16,095 bases of DNA from assembly GCA_002384725.1 (NCBI GenBank), contig DGBF01000012.1:1-16095 (forward strand), in the 5' to 3' direction. This DNA is from Flavobacteriales bacterium UBA4011. GTDB taxonomy: Bacteria; Bacteroidota; Bacteroidia; Flavobacteriales_D; Crocinitomicaceae. This document shows, piece after piece, positions 8,852-16,085 of this stretch. The translations under genes and the position numbers were made by a program. Within the stretch, counting starts at the first letter, position 1; each line of letters begins with the position of its first letter. The notes beneath the pieces are model-generated. The model was not told the origin of the DNA. It saw only the letters and a program-made list of their open reading frames with translations, and ran no database searches.

Positions 8852-9294
8852 TGAGCTTCATGGAACAAATTAGCGCCGACATCAAAGCGGCAATGCTAAG
8901 CAAAGACAAAGAAAAACTATCCGTACTTCGCGATATTAAATCCAAATTGATGTTGGAAAACACATCAGGAACGGGCGAAGTGACGGCCGCAACGGCGATG
9001 AAAATCGTTATGAAATTGCACAAGCAACGAACAGAAACGTATCAACTTTACATGGAGCAAAATCGCGAAGATTTGGCTTCAGAAGAAAAGATTCAAGCAG
9101 AAATTTTAGAGACTTATCTTCCGAAAATGATGTCTGAAGCAGAAGTTGCCATGGAAGTTTCAGCTGCTATTGCACAAACAGGAGCTTCTGGCCCTCAAGA
9201 CATGGGCAAAATAATGGGCATTTTATCTGGAAAACTAGCTGGAAAAGCAGATGGAAAGATGATAGCATCATTGGTGAAGCAACAACTATCCTAA
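8851..9294 (+). CDS. GatB/YqeY-domain protein
   Basis: This 147-residue soluble protein is a stand-alone member of the YqeY family, related to the C-terminal tRNA-binding domain of the GatB amidotransferase subunit. The biochemical role of the free-standing proteins is not established; involvement with tRNA or translation is inferred only from the domain. Family marks include the start [15 protein letters not shown] followed by KDKEKLSVLRDIKSKL (19–34), the central ETYLPKMMSE (about 86–95), and the C-terminal DMGKIMGILSGKLAGKADGK (117–136), close to the usual DMGKVMG…GRADGK signature. Its ATG overlaps the ftsZ stop as TAATG, so it is the last gene of the dcw transcript, and tandem TAA codons end it before the terminator at 9348. 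Length is normal. Confidence 0.93.
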   Translation: MSFMEQISADIKAAMLSKDKEKLSVLRDIKSKLMLENTSGTGEVTAATAMKIVMKLHKQRTETYQLYMEQNREDLASEEKIQAEILETYLPKMMSEAEVAMEVSAAIAQTGASGPQDMGKIMGILSGKLAGKADGKMIASLVKQQLS

Positions 9295-9347
9295 TAAACT
9301 AGGCTTTATTCTCCGGGAGTCAGTAAGCATTTTCTGATAATGGAATC

Positions 9348-9382
9348 AAAAGGTGCGCGAATTAATTTCGGGCACCTTTTTT
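9348..9382 (+). terminator. Intrinsic terminator closing the dcw cluster
   Basis: A nine-base-pair stem, aaaaggtgc (9348–9356) with gcacctttt (9372–9380), encloses a smaller cgaa/ttcg stem after one mismatch. It runs into a T tract through 9382. It lies 54 bases after the GatB/YqeY stop and before an independent promoter, so it marks the end of the division operon. With A residues on the 5' side it could also stop transcription from the other strand, but no - strand gene is present. Confidence 0.85.
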
Positions 9383-9384
9383 CA

Positions 9385-9416
9385 TTTGCATCTGAAACTA
9401 TAATGTAGTAGGTTTG
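9385..9416 (+). promoter_or_regulatory. Bacteroidota sigma-A-type promoter for the GT22 gene
   Basis: TTTG at 9385–9388 (-33 element) and TAGGTTTG at 9409–9416 (exact TAnnTTTG -7 element) are separated by 20 bases, which is within the range known for Bacteroidota promoters. It sits immediately after the terminator at 9348–9382 and would start transcription near 9422, giving a leader of about 18 bases before the TTG start codon at 9440. This supports the glycosyltransferase gene as a separate transcription unit. Confidence 0.6.
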
Positions 9417-9439
9417 AGCATACACTTTTTTGATACTTT

Positions 9440-10957
9440 TTGGCGAAAAATAACAAAACCCTTTATCGATTAGTAATTGCCCTAGCTGTTCTGATCTATT
9501 TCGTAACGGCATGGAACAGTCACGGTTTTTATCATGCCGACGAACATTTTCAAATTGTCGAATTTGCTGATGCTAAACTTGGGAAATCACCCGTTTCAGA
9601 ACTGCCGTGGGAATATGCCGCTGGACTTCGGCCTACCATACAACCTACAATAGCACTTTCTGTATTTAAAATAGCTGATTGGGTAGGATTTAGCGATCCC
9701 TATGGGCAGGGTACTCTTCTTCGGTTTCTAACGGTAATCTTAGCCTTTATTTCGATACTATATTTCATCAAAACGGTATTTCAAAATGGAATAATCCGTA
9801 ATCAAATACTTTTTGTTTTCTGTTCTCTTCTGCTTTTCTGTCTTCCATTTCTAAACGTCCGATTTTCTTCTGAAACATGGGCAGGTTTACTTTTTCTTTA
9901 TCCGATTGCTCAAATGCTTCGGAAAGATTCAGAGTCCATTAATCCGTTTTTAATTGGGGTATTTCTAGGACTCAGTTTCCTGTTCCGATATCAAGTAGGT
10001 TTTATGATTTTCGGTTTCATCCTCTGGATGGTTTCCATCAAAAAAACGGAGTTGACTATCCTTTTTAAAATCGGTCTTTCCTTTTTGGGTATCTTTTTAA
10101 TTGGCGTTCTCATCGACAGTTGGTTTTACAATGAATTCACAATTTCCGCTTGGAATTATTTTAAAGTAAATCTTTTAGATGATGTAGCTTCGACCTTTGG
10201 TGTTGAACCATGGCACTACTACTTAGTTGAAACCACCAAGGTTTTCGGAACATTATTGGGCATTTTTCTAATTGCTATTTTGGGAAGCTTTTTTCTTTTA
10301 TTTCGAAAACACCTTTTAACCTGGGTTCTCATTCCTTTTCTTTTGATTCATTTTTTCATTCCGCACAAAGAATATCGTTTCCTCTTTCCTATCGTAAATT
10401 TGATTCCTCTTCTGGTTTTCCTCCTAGTTGAAAAGTATATTTCGTGGTATAAAATCAAGAATTTCCATGGAATTAAGCCCGTGCTATACGGAATTCTATC
10501 ACTAGCTGTTGGAATAAACCTTTTGTTCGCATTCGCACTATCAAATGAGTCTGTAGGCATTGGACGAACTGAAATGAGTTTTTTCATTCATTCTACTTAT
10601 TCCAATCAATCCGTAAATCTTGTAAATACCAAATGGGCGAGTCCCTACAAACCTTGGGGTGCCCTCATCAACCATTACAGCGATACAAATGTGAACAATA
10701 TCGAAATAGAAAATCCTGCTCTTTTGAACAACGAGTTATATCAAGACGGAAAACTAAACTTTTTGATACTTCGAGATATAGACTTGCAGAATAATCCAGA
10801 CGGAAAGGCAGCACTAATTAATCATCAAGCGCATATAATCAAAGAAAGTTTCAACCCGCTCACCAAAACATTAGGACAAATCTTTGGTGTTTTTGAGTTG
10901 CAGGAAAACCTCATTCTTTACACTTTTGAGAAGCAAGATTCAACTAAAATTCGATAA
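9440..10957 (+). CDS. GT22-family (ALG9/PIG-B-like) membrane glycosyltransferase
   Basis: This 505-residue polytopic protein resembles the GT22 family, whose eukaryotic members (ALG9, ALG12, PIG-B) transfer mannose from a dolichol-phosphate sugar. Bacterial members exist but their donors and products are mostly unknown. After the first membrane segment (10–26) comes HADEHFQ (32–38), matching the family's HPDEHFQ loop with the acidic catalytic pair, then [11 protein letters not shown] (55–65). About ten hydrophobic segments follow, with [10 protein letters not shown] (309–318) matching the family's HKE-RF-FP motif. The last ~130 residues (370–505) are soluble and probably extracytoplasmic. No ATG lies in frame near the 5' end and a stop lies at 9431–9433, so TTG at 9440 is the likely start; a later start would remove membrane segment one or the DE motif. 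The gene has its own promoter and lies between a terminator and asnS. Sugar specificity cannot be read from the sequence. Confidence 0.82.
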   Translation: MAKNNKTLYRLVIALAVLIYFVTAWNSHGFYHADEHFQIVEFADAKLGKSPVSELPWEYAAGLRPTIQPTIALSVFKIADWVGFSDPYGQGTLLRFLTVILAFISILYFIKTVFQNGIIRNQILFVFCSLLLFCLPFLNVRFSSETWAGLLFLYPIAQMLRKDSESINPFLIGVFLGLSFLFRYQVGFMIFGFILWMVSIKKTELTILFKIGLSFLGIFLIGVLIDSWFYNEFTISAWNYFKVNLLDDVASTFGVEPWHYYLVETTKVFGTLLGIFLIAILGSFFLLFRKHLLTWVLIPFLLIHFFIPHKEYRFLFPIVNLIPLLVFLLVEKYISWYKIKNFHGIKPVLYGILSLAVGINLLFAFALSNESVGIGRTEMSFFIHSTYSNQSVNLVNTKWASPYKPWGALINHYSDTNVNNIEIENPALLNNELYQDGKLNFLILRDIDLQNNPDGKAALINHQAHIIKESFNPLTKTLGQIFGVFELQENLILYTFEKQDSTKIR

Positions 10958-10973
10958 TTTCCTTTCTTCTCCT

Positions 10974-10981
10974 TACTTTTG
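10974..10981 (+). promoter_or_regulatory. -7 promoter element of asnS
   Basis: TACTTTTG is an exact match to the Bacteroidota TAnnTTTG -7 element. It lies 19 bases before the asnS ATG, in the 43-base gap after the glycosyltransferase gene. No good -33 TTTG is seen at the expected distance, so the promoter may be moderate or depend on other contacts. Confidence 0.5.
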
Positions 10982-11000
10982 CCCTCCACATCGAAAAATA

Positions 11001-12440
11001 ATGAAAAGAACACGCATAGTTGAACTATTAAATCCTGAATTAATTGGGACAAAAGCAAACGCAAAAGGATGGGTTCGCGCCTATCGTAGCAATCGTTTCA
11101 TCCAATTAAGTGACGGATCAACCATAAATAATTTGCAAGCCGTTGTCGATTTTGAAAATTTCGATGAGGAATTATTGAAAAAAGTAACAACAGGCGCTTC
11201 AATTTCTGTTACAGGAGAATTGGTAGCATCGCAAGGAGCTGGACAAGCACTTGAAATGAAGGTGGAAACACTTGAAATCATTGGCGAGGCGAATCCGGAC
11301 GAGATCAGCAAAACTGTCATGCAACCCAAAAAGCATTCTTTGGAATACTTGCGTGAACAAGCCCATTTGCGTTTCAGAACGAATACGTTTGGCGCTGTTT
11401 TCAGAATTCGTCACGCTGTTTCTTTTGCGATACACAAATACTTCAACGACAAAGGATATTTCTACATTCATACGCCCATCATCACCGGTTCAGATGCTGA
11501 AGGTGCGGGTGAAATGTTTCGCGTGTCCAACTTGGATCTAGAGAATTTACCTTTGAACGATGAAGGAAAAATAGACTACAAGCAAGACTTTTTTGGCAAA
11601 CCCGTGAACTTAACCGTTTCTGGTCAGTTGGAGGCTGAATTAGCTGCTACGGCATTGGGTCAGGTGTATACTTTCGGGCCAACTTTCCGAGCAGAAAATT
11701 CGAATACGTCTCGTCACTTGGCTGAATTTTGGATGATAGAACCCGAAGTTGCTTTCAATGATTTGACCGACAACATGGATTTGACGGAAGACTTTTTAAA
11801 ATACATCTGTCAATATGTGATGGACAACAACGCCGATGATCTTCAATTTTTAAGCGATCGTGAAGAAGGCGAACAAGCGCAGAAACCACAGAGAGAACGG
11901 AATGAATTGAACCTCATCGACCGCATGAAGTTCGTGATTGGCAATGATTTCAAGCGTTTAACGTATACCGAAGCAATTGATGTATTAAGAAATTCCAAGC
12001 ACTACAAAAAGAAGAAATTCAAGTACGATGTAGAATGGGGAATTGATTTGCAAAGTGAGCACGAGAGATATTTGGTGGAAAAAGAATTCAAATGTCCTGT
12101 TATTTTGAGCGATTACCCAGCGGGAATAAAAGCGTTCTACATGCGTCAAAACGACGATGGAAAAACCGTTGCCGCAATGGATGTCCTTTTCCCTGGAATT
12201 GGCGAAATCGTTGGCGGATCTCAACGTGAAGAAAGAATGGACATTTTGAAGAAAAAATGTGCCGATTTCAACATTCATGAAGAAGAACTTTGGTGGTACA
12301 TGGACACGCGCCGTTTTGGAACTGTGCCACATGCAGGTTTCGGGCTCGGATTTGAACGTATGGTCATGTTCGTTACAGGAATGAGCAACATACGTGACGT
12401 AATTCCTTTCCCAAGAACACCTGACAACGCCGAATTTTAA
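11001..12440 (+). CDS. asnS: Asparagine–tRNA ligase
   Basis: AsnRS is a class IIb aminoacyl-tRNA synthetase that charges tRNA-Asn in the cytoplasm. I start it at the ATG at 11001 (479 residues), which follows a -7 element and gives the family-typical [10 protein letters not shown]; the longer frame from 10884 overlaps the upstream gene. The N-terminal OB fold for anticodon binding covers about residues 17–97. The catalytic core contains [18 protein letters not shown] (156–173), [10 protein letters not shown] (207–216), motif 2 in [20 protein letters not shown] (225–244) and motif 3 in [15 protein letters not shown] (446–460), ending [17 protein letters not shown]. The last part and the [11 protein letters not shown] segment fit AsnRS rather than AspRS. 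Its presence means that Asn-tRNA can be made directly. It is followed by rpoN after 56 bases. Confidence 0.97.
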   Translation: MKRTRIVELLNPELIGTKANAKGWVRAYRSNRFIQLSDGSTINNLQAVVDFENFDEELLKKVTTGASISVTGELVASQGAGQALEMKVETLEIIGEANPDEISKTVMQPKKHSLEYLREQAHLRFRTNTFGAVFRIRHAVSFAIHKYFNDKGYFYIHTPIITGSDAEGAGEMFRVSNLDLENLPLNDEGKIDYKQDFFGKPVNLTVSGQLEAELAATALGQVYTFGPTFRAENSNTSRHLAEFWMIEPEVAFNDLTDNMDLTEDFLKYICQYVMDNNADDLQFLSDREEGEQAQKPQRERNELNLIDRMKFVIGNDFKRLTYTEAIDVLRNSKHYKKKKFKYDVEWGIDLQSEHERYLVEKEFKCPVILSDYPAGIKAFYMRQNDDGKTVAAMDVLFPGIGEIVGGSQREERMDILKKKCADFNIHEEELWWYMDTRRFGTVPHAGFGLGFERMVMFVTGMSNIRDVIPFPRTPDNAEF

Positions 12441-12461
12441 ATAAAAACGACTCTCATTAGA

Positions 12462-12480
12462 TTAATTTTATTTAAATTAA
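12462..12480. repeat. AT-only inverted repeat ahead of rpoN
   Basis: A perfect 7-base inverted repeat, ttaattt (12462–12468) and aaattaa (12474–12480), with a 5-base spacer, lies 16 bases before the rpoN ATG. All pairs are A·T and there is no T-tract geometry of a strong terminator. A protein-binding site or an AT-rich promoter region for rpoN is possible; no exact TAnnTTTG element is present in this gap (TAATTTTA at 12463–12470 is a near match). Confidence 0.4.
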
Positions 12481-12496
12481 ACACAGATTTCAATCC

Positions 12497-13945
12497 ATGG
12501 CATTAAAACAACAGTTTTCTCAACGTTTGGAGCAACGACTTTCTCCTCAACAAATTCAGTTGATGAAATTGTTGCAAGTGCCTACAATGGAGCTTGATCA
12601 GCGCATAAAACAAGAGCTTGAAGAAAATCCTGCCTTGGAAGAAGGTGCCGAAGAAGATGAATTTGGCGACAACGAAGATGACGATTTAGATGATGATTTT
12701 GAGGATGACAAGGAAGATTTTGACATCAACGATTATCTAGACGACGATTCACGTGATTACAAAACATCCGTTTCGAACAAAGGGAAAGATGAAGAGGATA
12801 AGGTTATTCCTCTTTCGTCTGGACGTAGCTTTCAAGAGCGATTGACTTCTCAATTGCACATGTTGGACATCAACGATAAGCAGTTTTTAATTGCCGATAC
12901 CTTGATTGGGAATTTAGATGAATCTGGGTATTTGAACCGTGAAATTGAAGCAATTGTCGACGATCTAGCCTTCAGCGCAAACGTAAGTGCAACTGAAGCT
13001 GAAATTGAAGTGATTTTGATGCTTATTCAAGAATTGGATCCTGCAGGAGTTGGAGCACGAAACTTGAGAGAATGTTTGCTCATTCAGATCGAACGCAAGC
13101 AAGACGGTGATATCACGAAGTTCACAGCAAAGAAAATCTTACTCGATTATTTCGAAGAATTCACGAAGAAACATTACGATAAAATACAGTCCAAATTAGA
13201 GATTGGCGACGATGATTTACGCGATGCGATTGCAGAAATCATCAAACTGAATCCGAAGCCCGGAGGTTCCATGAAAGAATCTTCGAAGCAAATGTCGCAG
13301 ATTGTTCCTGATTTCATGATAACGGAATTTGAGGGTAAATTAGAATTGACTTTAAACGGACGAAATGCTCCAGAATTAAAAGTTAGTCGCGTTTACGAGC
13401 AAATGCTCCGCACGTATTCCGAAGGTGGAAAAACGTCCAAATCCGACAAAGAAGCCTTGACTTTTGTGAAACAAAAACTAGACGGTGCCAAATGGTTTAT
13501 CGATGCCATTCGTCAACGTCAAAACACCTTATTGATGACCATGACGGCGATCAAGAATTACCAAAGAGAATTTTTCTTGACCGGTGATGAGACCAACATG
13601 AAACCGATGATTTTGAAGGATATTGCCGAAATCGTAAGTTTGGATATCAGTACCATTTCACGTGTTGCCAATAGTAAATATGTGCAGACAAATTATGGTG
13701 TTTATTCTTTAAAATATTTCTTTTCAGAATCACTTTCTACCGATAGCGGTGAAGAAGTTTCGACGCGTGAAGTAAAGAAAATTTTGTCTGAAGCCATCAT
13801 CGCTGAGGAGAAGAAAAAACCCTTGACAGACGAAAAGCTAACTACTTTATTGAAAGAAAAAGGTTATAACATCGCACGACGAACAGTTGCAAAATATCGC
13901 GAACAGCTAAACATTCCCGTTGCCCGTTTGCGAAAAGAATTATAG
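12497..13945 (+). CDS. rpoN: RNA polymerase sigma-54 factor
   Basis: Sigma-54 directs RNA polymerase to -24/-12 promoters and needs an AAA+ enhancer-binding activator. The 482-residue protein has the full architecture. Region I (residues 4–48) is the glutamine- and leucine-rich activator-interacting region, with QRLSPQQIQLMKLLQVPTME. Region II (about 49–105) is strongly acidic, with runs of Asp and Glu. The core-binding region follows (about 110–300), including GNLDESGYLN (138–147), LDPAGVGARNLRECL (180–194) and LNPKPGG (251–257). The DNA-binding part includes a helix-turn-helix around MILKDIAEIVSLDISTISRV (371–390) and KYVQTNYGVYSLKYFF (394–409), and the RpoN box ARRTVAKYRE is at 460–469. 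No enhancer-binding activator is encoded nearby, so its regulon cannot be inferred. The next gene starts three bases after its stop. Confidence 0.97.
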   Translation: MALKQQFSQRLEQRLSPQQIQLMKLLQVPTMELDQRIKQELEENPALEEGAEEDEFGDNEDDDLDDDFEDDKEDFDINDYLDDDSRDYKTSVSNKGKDEEDKVIPLSSGRSFQERLTSQLHMLDINDKQFLIADTLIGNLDESGYLNREIEAIVDDLAFSANVSATEAEIEVILMLIQELDPAGVGARNLRECLLIQIERKQDGDITKFTAKKILLDYFEEFTKKHYDKIQSKLEIGDDDLRDAIAEIIKLNPKPGGSMKESSKQMSQIVPDFMITEFEGKLELTLNGRNAPELKVSRVYEQMLRTYSEGGKTSKSDKEALTFVKQKLDGAKWFIDAIRQRQNTLLMTMTAIKNYQREFFLTGDETNMKPMILKDIAEIVSLDISTISRVANSKYVQTNYGVYSLKYFFSESLSTDSGEEVSTREVKKILSEAIIAEEKKKPLTDEKLTTLLKEKGYNIARRTVAKYREQLNIPVARLRKEL

Positions 13946-13948
13946 GTG

Positions 13949-14605
13949 ATGAAAATTTTCATGCAAATCATTTCTTGGGTCTTTGTACCGCTCTTTATGC
14001 CCATTTATGCCCTTGCCATCCTCATGTACATTCCGTCGGTTGAAAATTTTATTCTAAACGACGATTCATTGTATCATCTGACTAGTCAAAATAAAATTGC
14101 CATTCTTCTTATCTTCTTTGTCTGCAGTGTTGTCGCTCCAGGCCTTACCTTGCTGATGCTGATGTCAAAGAAAATTATTTCGTCTATTGAGATCGACAAT
14201 CGAAAAGAACGGCTTATTCCACTTTTAATTACGGCCGGATATTGTTTAATGCTATATTTCTTCTTCCTTTTCATGCGAAATGGAAATCACTTACCGAAAT
14301 ATATCTACGCATTACCATTGAGCGGGTTTATTACAATCGGCTTGTTCGCCTGGATAAACATGTACACCAAAATCAGTCTTCATGCCTGTGGTACTGGTAT
14401 TTTGACGGGGTTAATTTTCGCCTATTGTGCCAATTCTATTTACTTCAGCTTTAGCTTGTTGATGATAGCTGTATTCATTACAGGTTTTGTCCTGGCGAGC
14501 AGAATATATTTGAACAAACACACCTTGTCGCAAGTTTTGTATGGCTTTGGTGGAAGTTCGATTATCGTGTTTTTCATCAATTACTTTTATCCAACGGTTT
14601 ATTGA
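13949..14605 (+). CDS. PAP2-like integral membrane protein
   Basis: This 218-residue protein has about six membrane segments (roughly 7–28, 50–72, 90–109, 120–139, 149–178 and 200–213). Its last part resembles the PAP2 phosphatase fold: KISLHACG (141–148) stands where PAP2 enzymes carry the motif-2 SGH, and SRIYLNKHTLSQVLYG (184–199) matches motif 3 (SR…H…G) with the catalytic arginine and histidine spacing. Motif 1 (KxxxxxxRP) is not clear; NRKERLIP at 84–91 is the nearest stretch. It may be a divergent lipid phosphatase or a non-catalytic relative; the substrate is unknown. An in-frame GTG lies at 13946 directly after the rpoN stop, but the ATG at 13949 is the more likely start. It is almost certainly cotranscribed with rpoN. 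Confidence 0.7.
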   Translation: MKIFMQIISWVFVPLFMPIYALAILMYIPSVENFILNDDSLYHLTSQNKIAILLIFFVCSVVAPGLTLLMLMSKKIISSIEIDNRKERLIPLLITAGYCLMLYFFFLFMRNGNHLPKYIYALPLSGFITIGLFAWINMYTKISLHACGTGILTGLIFAYCANSIYFSFSLLMIAVFITGFVLASRIYLNKHTLSQVLYGFGGSSIIVFFINYFYPTVY

Positions 14606-14639
14606 CAAGAAATTAACTTCTGATTTTTAGGGAATTGTC

Positions 14640-14647
14640 TAACTTTG
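14640..14647 (+). promoter_or_regulatory. -7 promoter element of the M48 protease gene
   Basis: TAACTTTG is an exact TAnnTTTG match, 19 bases before the ATG at 14667, in the 61-base gap after the PAP2-like gene. The spacing to the start codon is the same as for the asnS element. A -33 element is weak (only TTCTG near 14618). Confidence 0.5.
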
Positions 14648-14666
14648 AACAAATAGAAAAACAAAC

Positions 14667-15467
14667 ATGAAGAAATTAAATTCTGCTGTAATTGGAATAT
14701 CACTATTGATTCTTTCTTCTTGCGGACTATTCAATAAAGAAAATAAAGGACAAGGGTTTAACCTGTTTACAATTGAGCAAGACAGAGAATTTGGAGCACA
14801 AGTTGCCGCTGAAATTGACGGAAACCCTGCGGAGTATCCTCTTTTGGATTCGGCGCAAAATCCTGAAGTTTATAAAATGATGTACCGGGTACGAGACAAA
14901 ATTTTAAACTCTGGTCAAGTAACAAACAAAGACAATTTCCAATGGCGATTGCGTATCATCGACAACGATAGTACCTTGAATGCTTTTTGTACACCAGGCG
15001 GATACATCTATGTTTACACAGGAATCTTTAAATTCTTGGACAACGAATCACAGTTTGCAGGAGTCATGGGACATGAAATTGCGCATGCTGACAAACGTCA
15101 CTCTACGCGACAAATGACGAAGATGTTTGGTGTTCAAGTATTGTTGGATATCCTAGCGGGAAATCGTGACATGTTGAAGCAAGTTACGGGAGCAATCATC
15201 GGATTGAAAAACTCAAGAAAGCACGAAACAGAAGCAGATCAGTACTCAGTTGAATATCTTTGTCCAACAGATTATGACGCAGCAGGAGGAGGTGGATTCT
15301 TCCAAAAGATCGAAGAAATGGGTGGCGATCGTCAACCAGAATTTTTAAGTACACACCCGAATCCAAGTGATAGAATTGAGCATTTTAATTCGGCTAAAGT
15401 TACCTTGGGGTGCACTGGTTCAAATAACAATGTAACGGAGTACAAGCGGATTGTAGGGAAGCTATAA
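14667..15467 (+). CDS. M48-family zinc metalloprotease lipoprotein
   Basis: This is a 266-residue secreted lipoprotein protease. The N-terminus is a lipoprotein signal, MKKLNSAVIGISLLILSSCG, with Cys19 as the likely lipidated residue. The mature protein is therefore envelope-anchored and probably periplasmic. The M48 catalytic domain contains FCTPGGYIYVYTGI (107–120), the zinc motif HEIAH (H136, E137, H140), the downstream HETEAD (186–191) whose E187 should be the third zinc ligand and D191 the conserved aspartate, and STHPNPSDRIEH (228–239), the usual M48C C-terminal motif. It resembles periplasmic YcaL/LoiP/BepA-type proteases, but without the long TPR region of BepA, so a role in envelope-protein quality control is an inference. 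A -7 element precedes it and a terminator follows, so it looks monocistronic. Confidence 0.93.
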   Translation: MKKLNSAVIGISLLILSSCGLFNKENKGQGFNLFTIEQDREFGAQVAAEIDGNPAEYPLLDSAQNPEVYKMMYRVRDKILNSGQVTNKDNFQWRLRIIDNDSTLNAFCTPGGYIYVYTGIFKFLDNESQFAGVMGHEIAHADKRHSTRQMTKMFGVQVLLDILAGNRDMLKQVTGAIIGLKNSRKHETEADQYSVEYLCPTDYDAAGGGGFFQKIEEMGGDRQPEFLSTHPNPSDRIEHFNSAKVTLGCTGSNNNVTEYKRIVGKL

Positions 15468-15489
15468 AAAGCAATTAGATAATAAAGGG

Positions 15490-15518
15490 AAAGGGTTTCA
15501 TTAATGGAACCCTTTTTT
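15490..15518 (+). terminator. Intrinsic terminator after the M48 protease gene
   Basis: The stem aaagggtttca (15490–15500) pairs with tggaaccctt t (15505–15515), eleven pairs including one G·T, around a TTAA loop, followed by a T run to 15518. It lies 22 bases after the stop codon and is the boundary between the last intact gene and the degraded region. Confidence 0.85.
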
Positions 15519-15545
15519 ATTCAAGTAAGGCCTGTTATTTTTAAT

Positions 15546-15643
15546 TTCAAATTTGAATCAATTGATTTTATAGTGAATCATATTTCTTGTATCTTCGTTT
15601 GAAACGATTCATAATGATTCACACTTTTCATATTGATGATTCA
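15546..15643. repeat. Clustered TGAATCA/TGATTCA boxes and palindromes, candidate operator of the toxin–antitoxin remnant
   Basis: The heptamer TGAATCA occurs at 15554 and 15574, and its reverse complement TGATTCA at 15615 and 15637; cgattca at 15605 is one mismatch away. Box-to-box distances are 20, 31, 10 and 22 bases, close to whole helical turns. Two 12-base perfect palindromes overlap the first box: ttcaaatttgaa (15546–15557) and aatcaattgatt (15556–15567). A 9-base inverted repeat, gtgaatcat (15573–15581) with atgattcac (15614–15622), brackets a possible weak -7 element (TATCTTCG, 15590–15597) and includes the antitoxin ATG. This layout fits autoregulation by a toxin–antitoxin complex, but that is inference. 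Confidence 0.45.
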
Positions 15644-15798
15644 AAACCCTTCAGTTTATCAACTTTACTGATAAAACAATTCCTGAATACCAAAAAAATA
15701 AATTAGACGAGGCATTAGAACTCCATGAAAGCGACACACAAAATTATCGTACATGGGAAGATGTGAAACAAGACTTGTATAAAAAATACAAATCTTAA
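15614..15798 (+). pseudogene. Remnant of antitoxin gene (partner of ParE/RelE-type toxin), frameshifted
   Basis: The ATG at 15614 begins MIHTFHIDDS but this frame ends at a TAG at 15704 after 30 codons. From about 15643 a second frame, with no start codon of its own, reads KTLQFINF…IPEYQKNKLDEALELHESD…YRTWEDVKQDLYKKYKS and stops at 15796–15798. Joining the two frames by one added base near the AAAACCC run (15643–15649) gives a protein of about 61 residues. The C-terminal WEDVK-type helix resembles small antitoxins that partner with ParE/RelE toxins. Its TAA overlaps the toxin ATG as TAATG, typical of coupled toxin–antitoxin genes. The joined protein is a little short for such antitoxins, so an internal deletion is also possible. 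Family assignment rests on pattern and on the neighbouring toxin. Confidence 0.6.
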
Positions 15799-16085
15799 TG
15801 TCCCTTGCTATTTTAATTAGCGAAAAGGCTGAAAATTAAATTGATTGTGCCGCGAGTTGGTTTCATGACCAAAGAAAAGGATTAGGATTTGAATTCCTAG
15901 TCGAATTAGATTTTTGTCTGGGCCGAATTTCCCAAAATCCTCTTTCGTTTGAAATGAAATTCAAGTTTGTTCGAATTTGTTTCTTGAAAAAATTTGATTT
16001 TGTGATACATTACATCATTGAAAACGAAACTGTTTTCATACTATATGTTTTTCACACAAGTCAAAATAATGATAATTGGTTTTAA
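15798..16085 (+). pseudogene. ParE/RelE-family toxin gene interrupted by an in-frame TAA
   Basis: Reading from the ATG at 15798 gives MSLAILISEKAEN, then TAA at 15837–15839, then in the same frame an open stretch to the TAA at 16083–16085. The whole would be 95 codons, the normal size for ParE/RelE toxins, which act on DNA gyrase (ParE) or on ribosome-bound mRNA (RelE). Family marks after the stop are SWFHDQRKGLGFEFLVELD, then GRISQNPLSFE, FVRICFLKKFDFVIHYII and FILYVFHTSQNNDNW, matching the usual order W-Y…Q-KGLG-F…NP…VR…F…I-Y-I…VFHTSR. There is no ATG, GTG or TTG soon after the stop that could restart a full toxin. Only one base change is needed to restore the frame, so inactivation looks recent. 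Whether it is nearer to ParE or RelE I cannot say. Confidence 0.75.

Noticed and set aside
9311..9319. The near-palindrome ctccgggag between the YqeY gene and the terminator.
   Set aside because: It has no room for a hairpin loop and no associated feature; a tRNA or small RNA fold could not be built around it.
10884..11000. An N-terminal extension of asnS.
   Set aside because: It overlaps the glycosyltransferase gene and would include the TACTTTTG -7 element in the coding sequence.
15837..15839. The TAA in the toxin frame as a recoded or read-through stop.
   Set aside because: No selenocysteine or pyrrolysine logic applies to TAA, and the partner antitoxin is also broken, so ordinary pseudogenisation is simpler.
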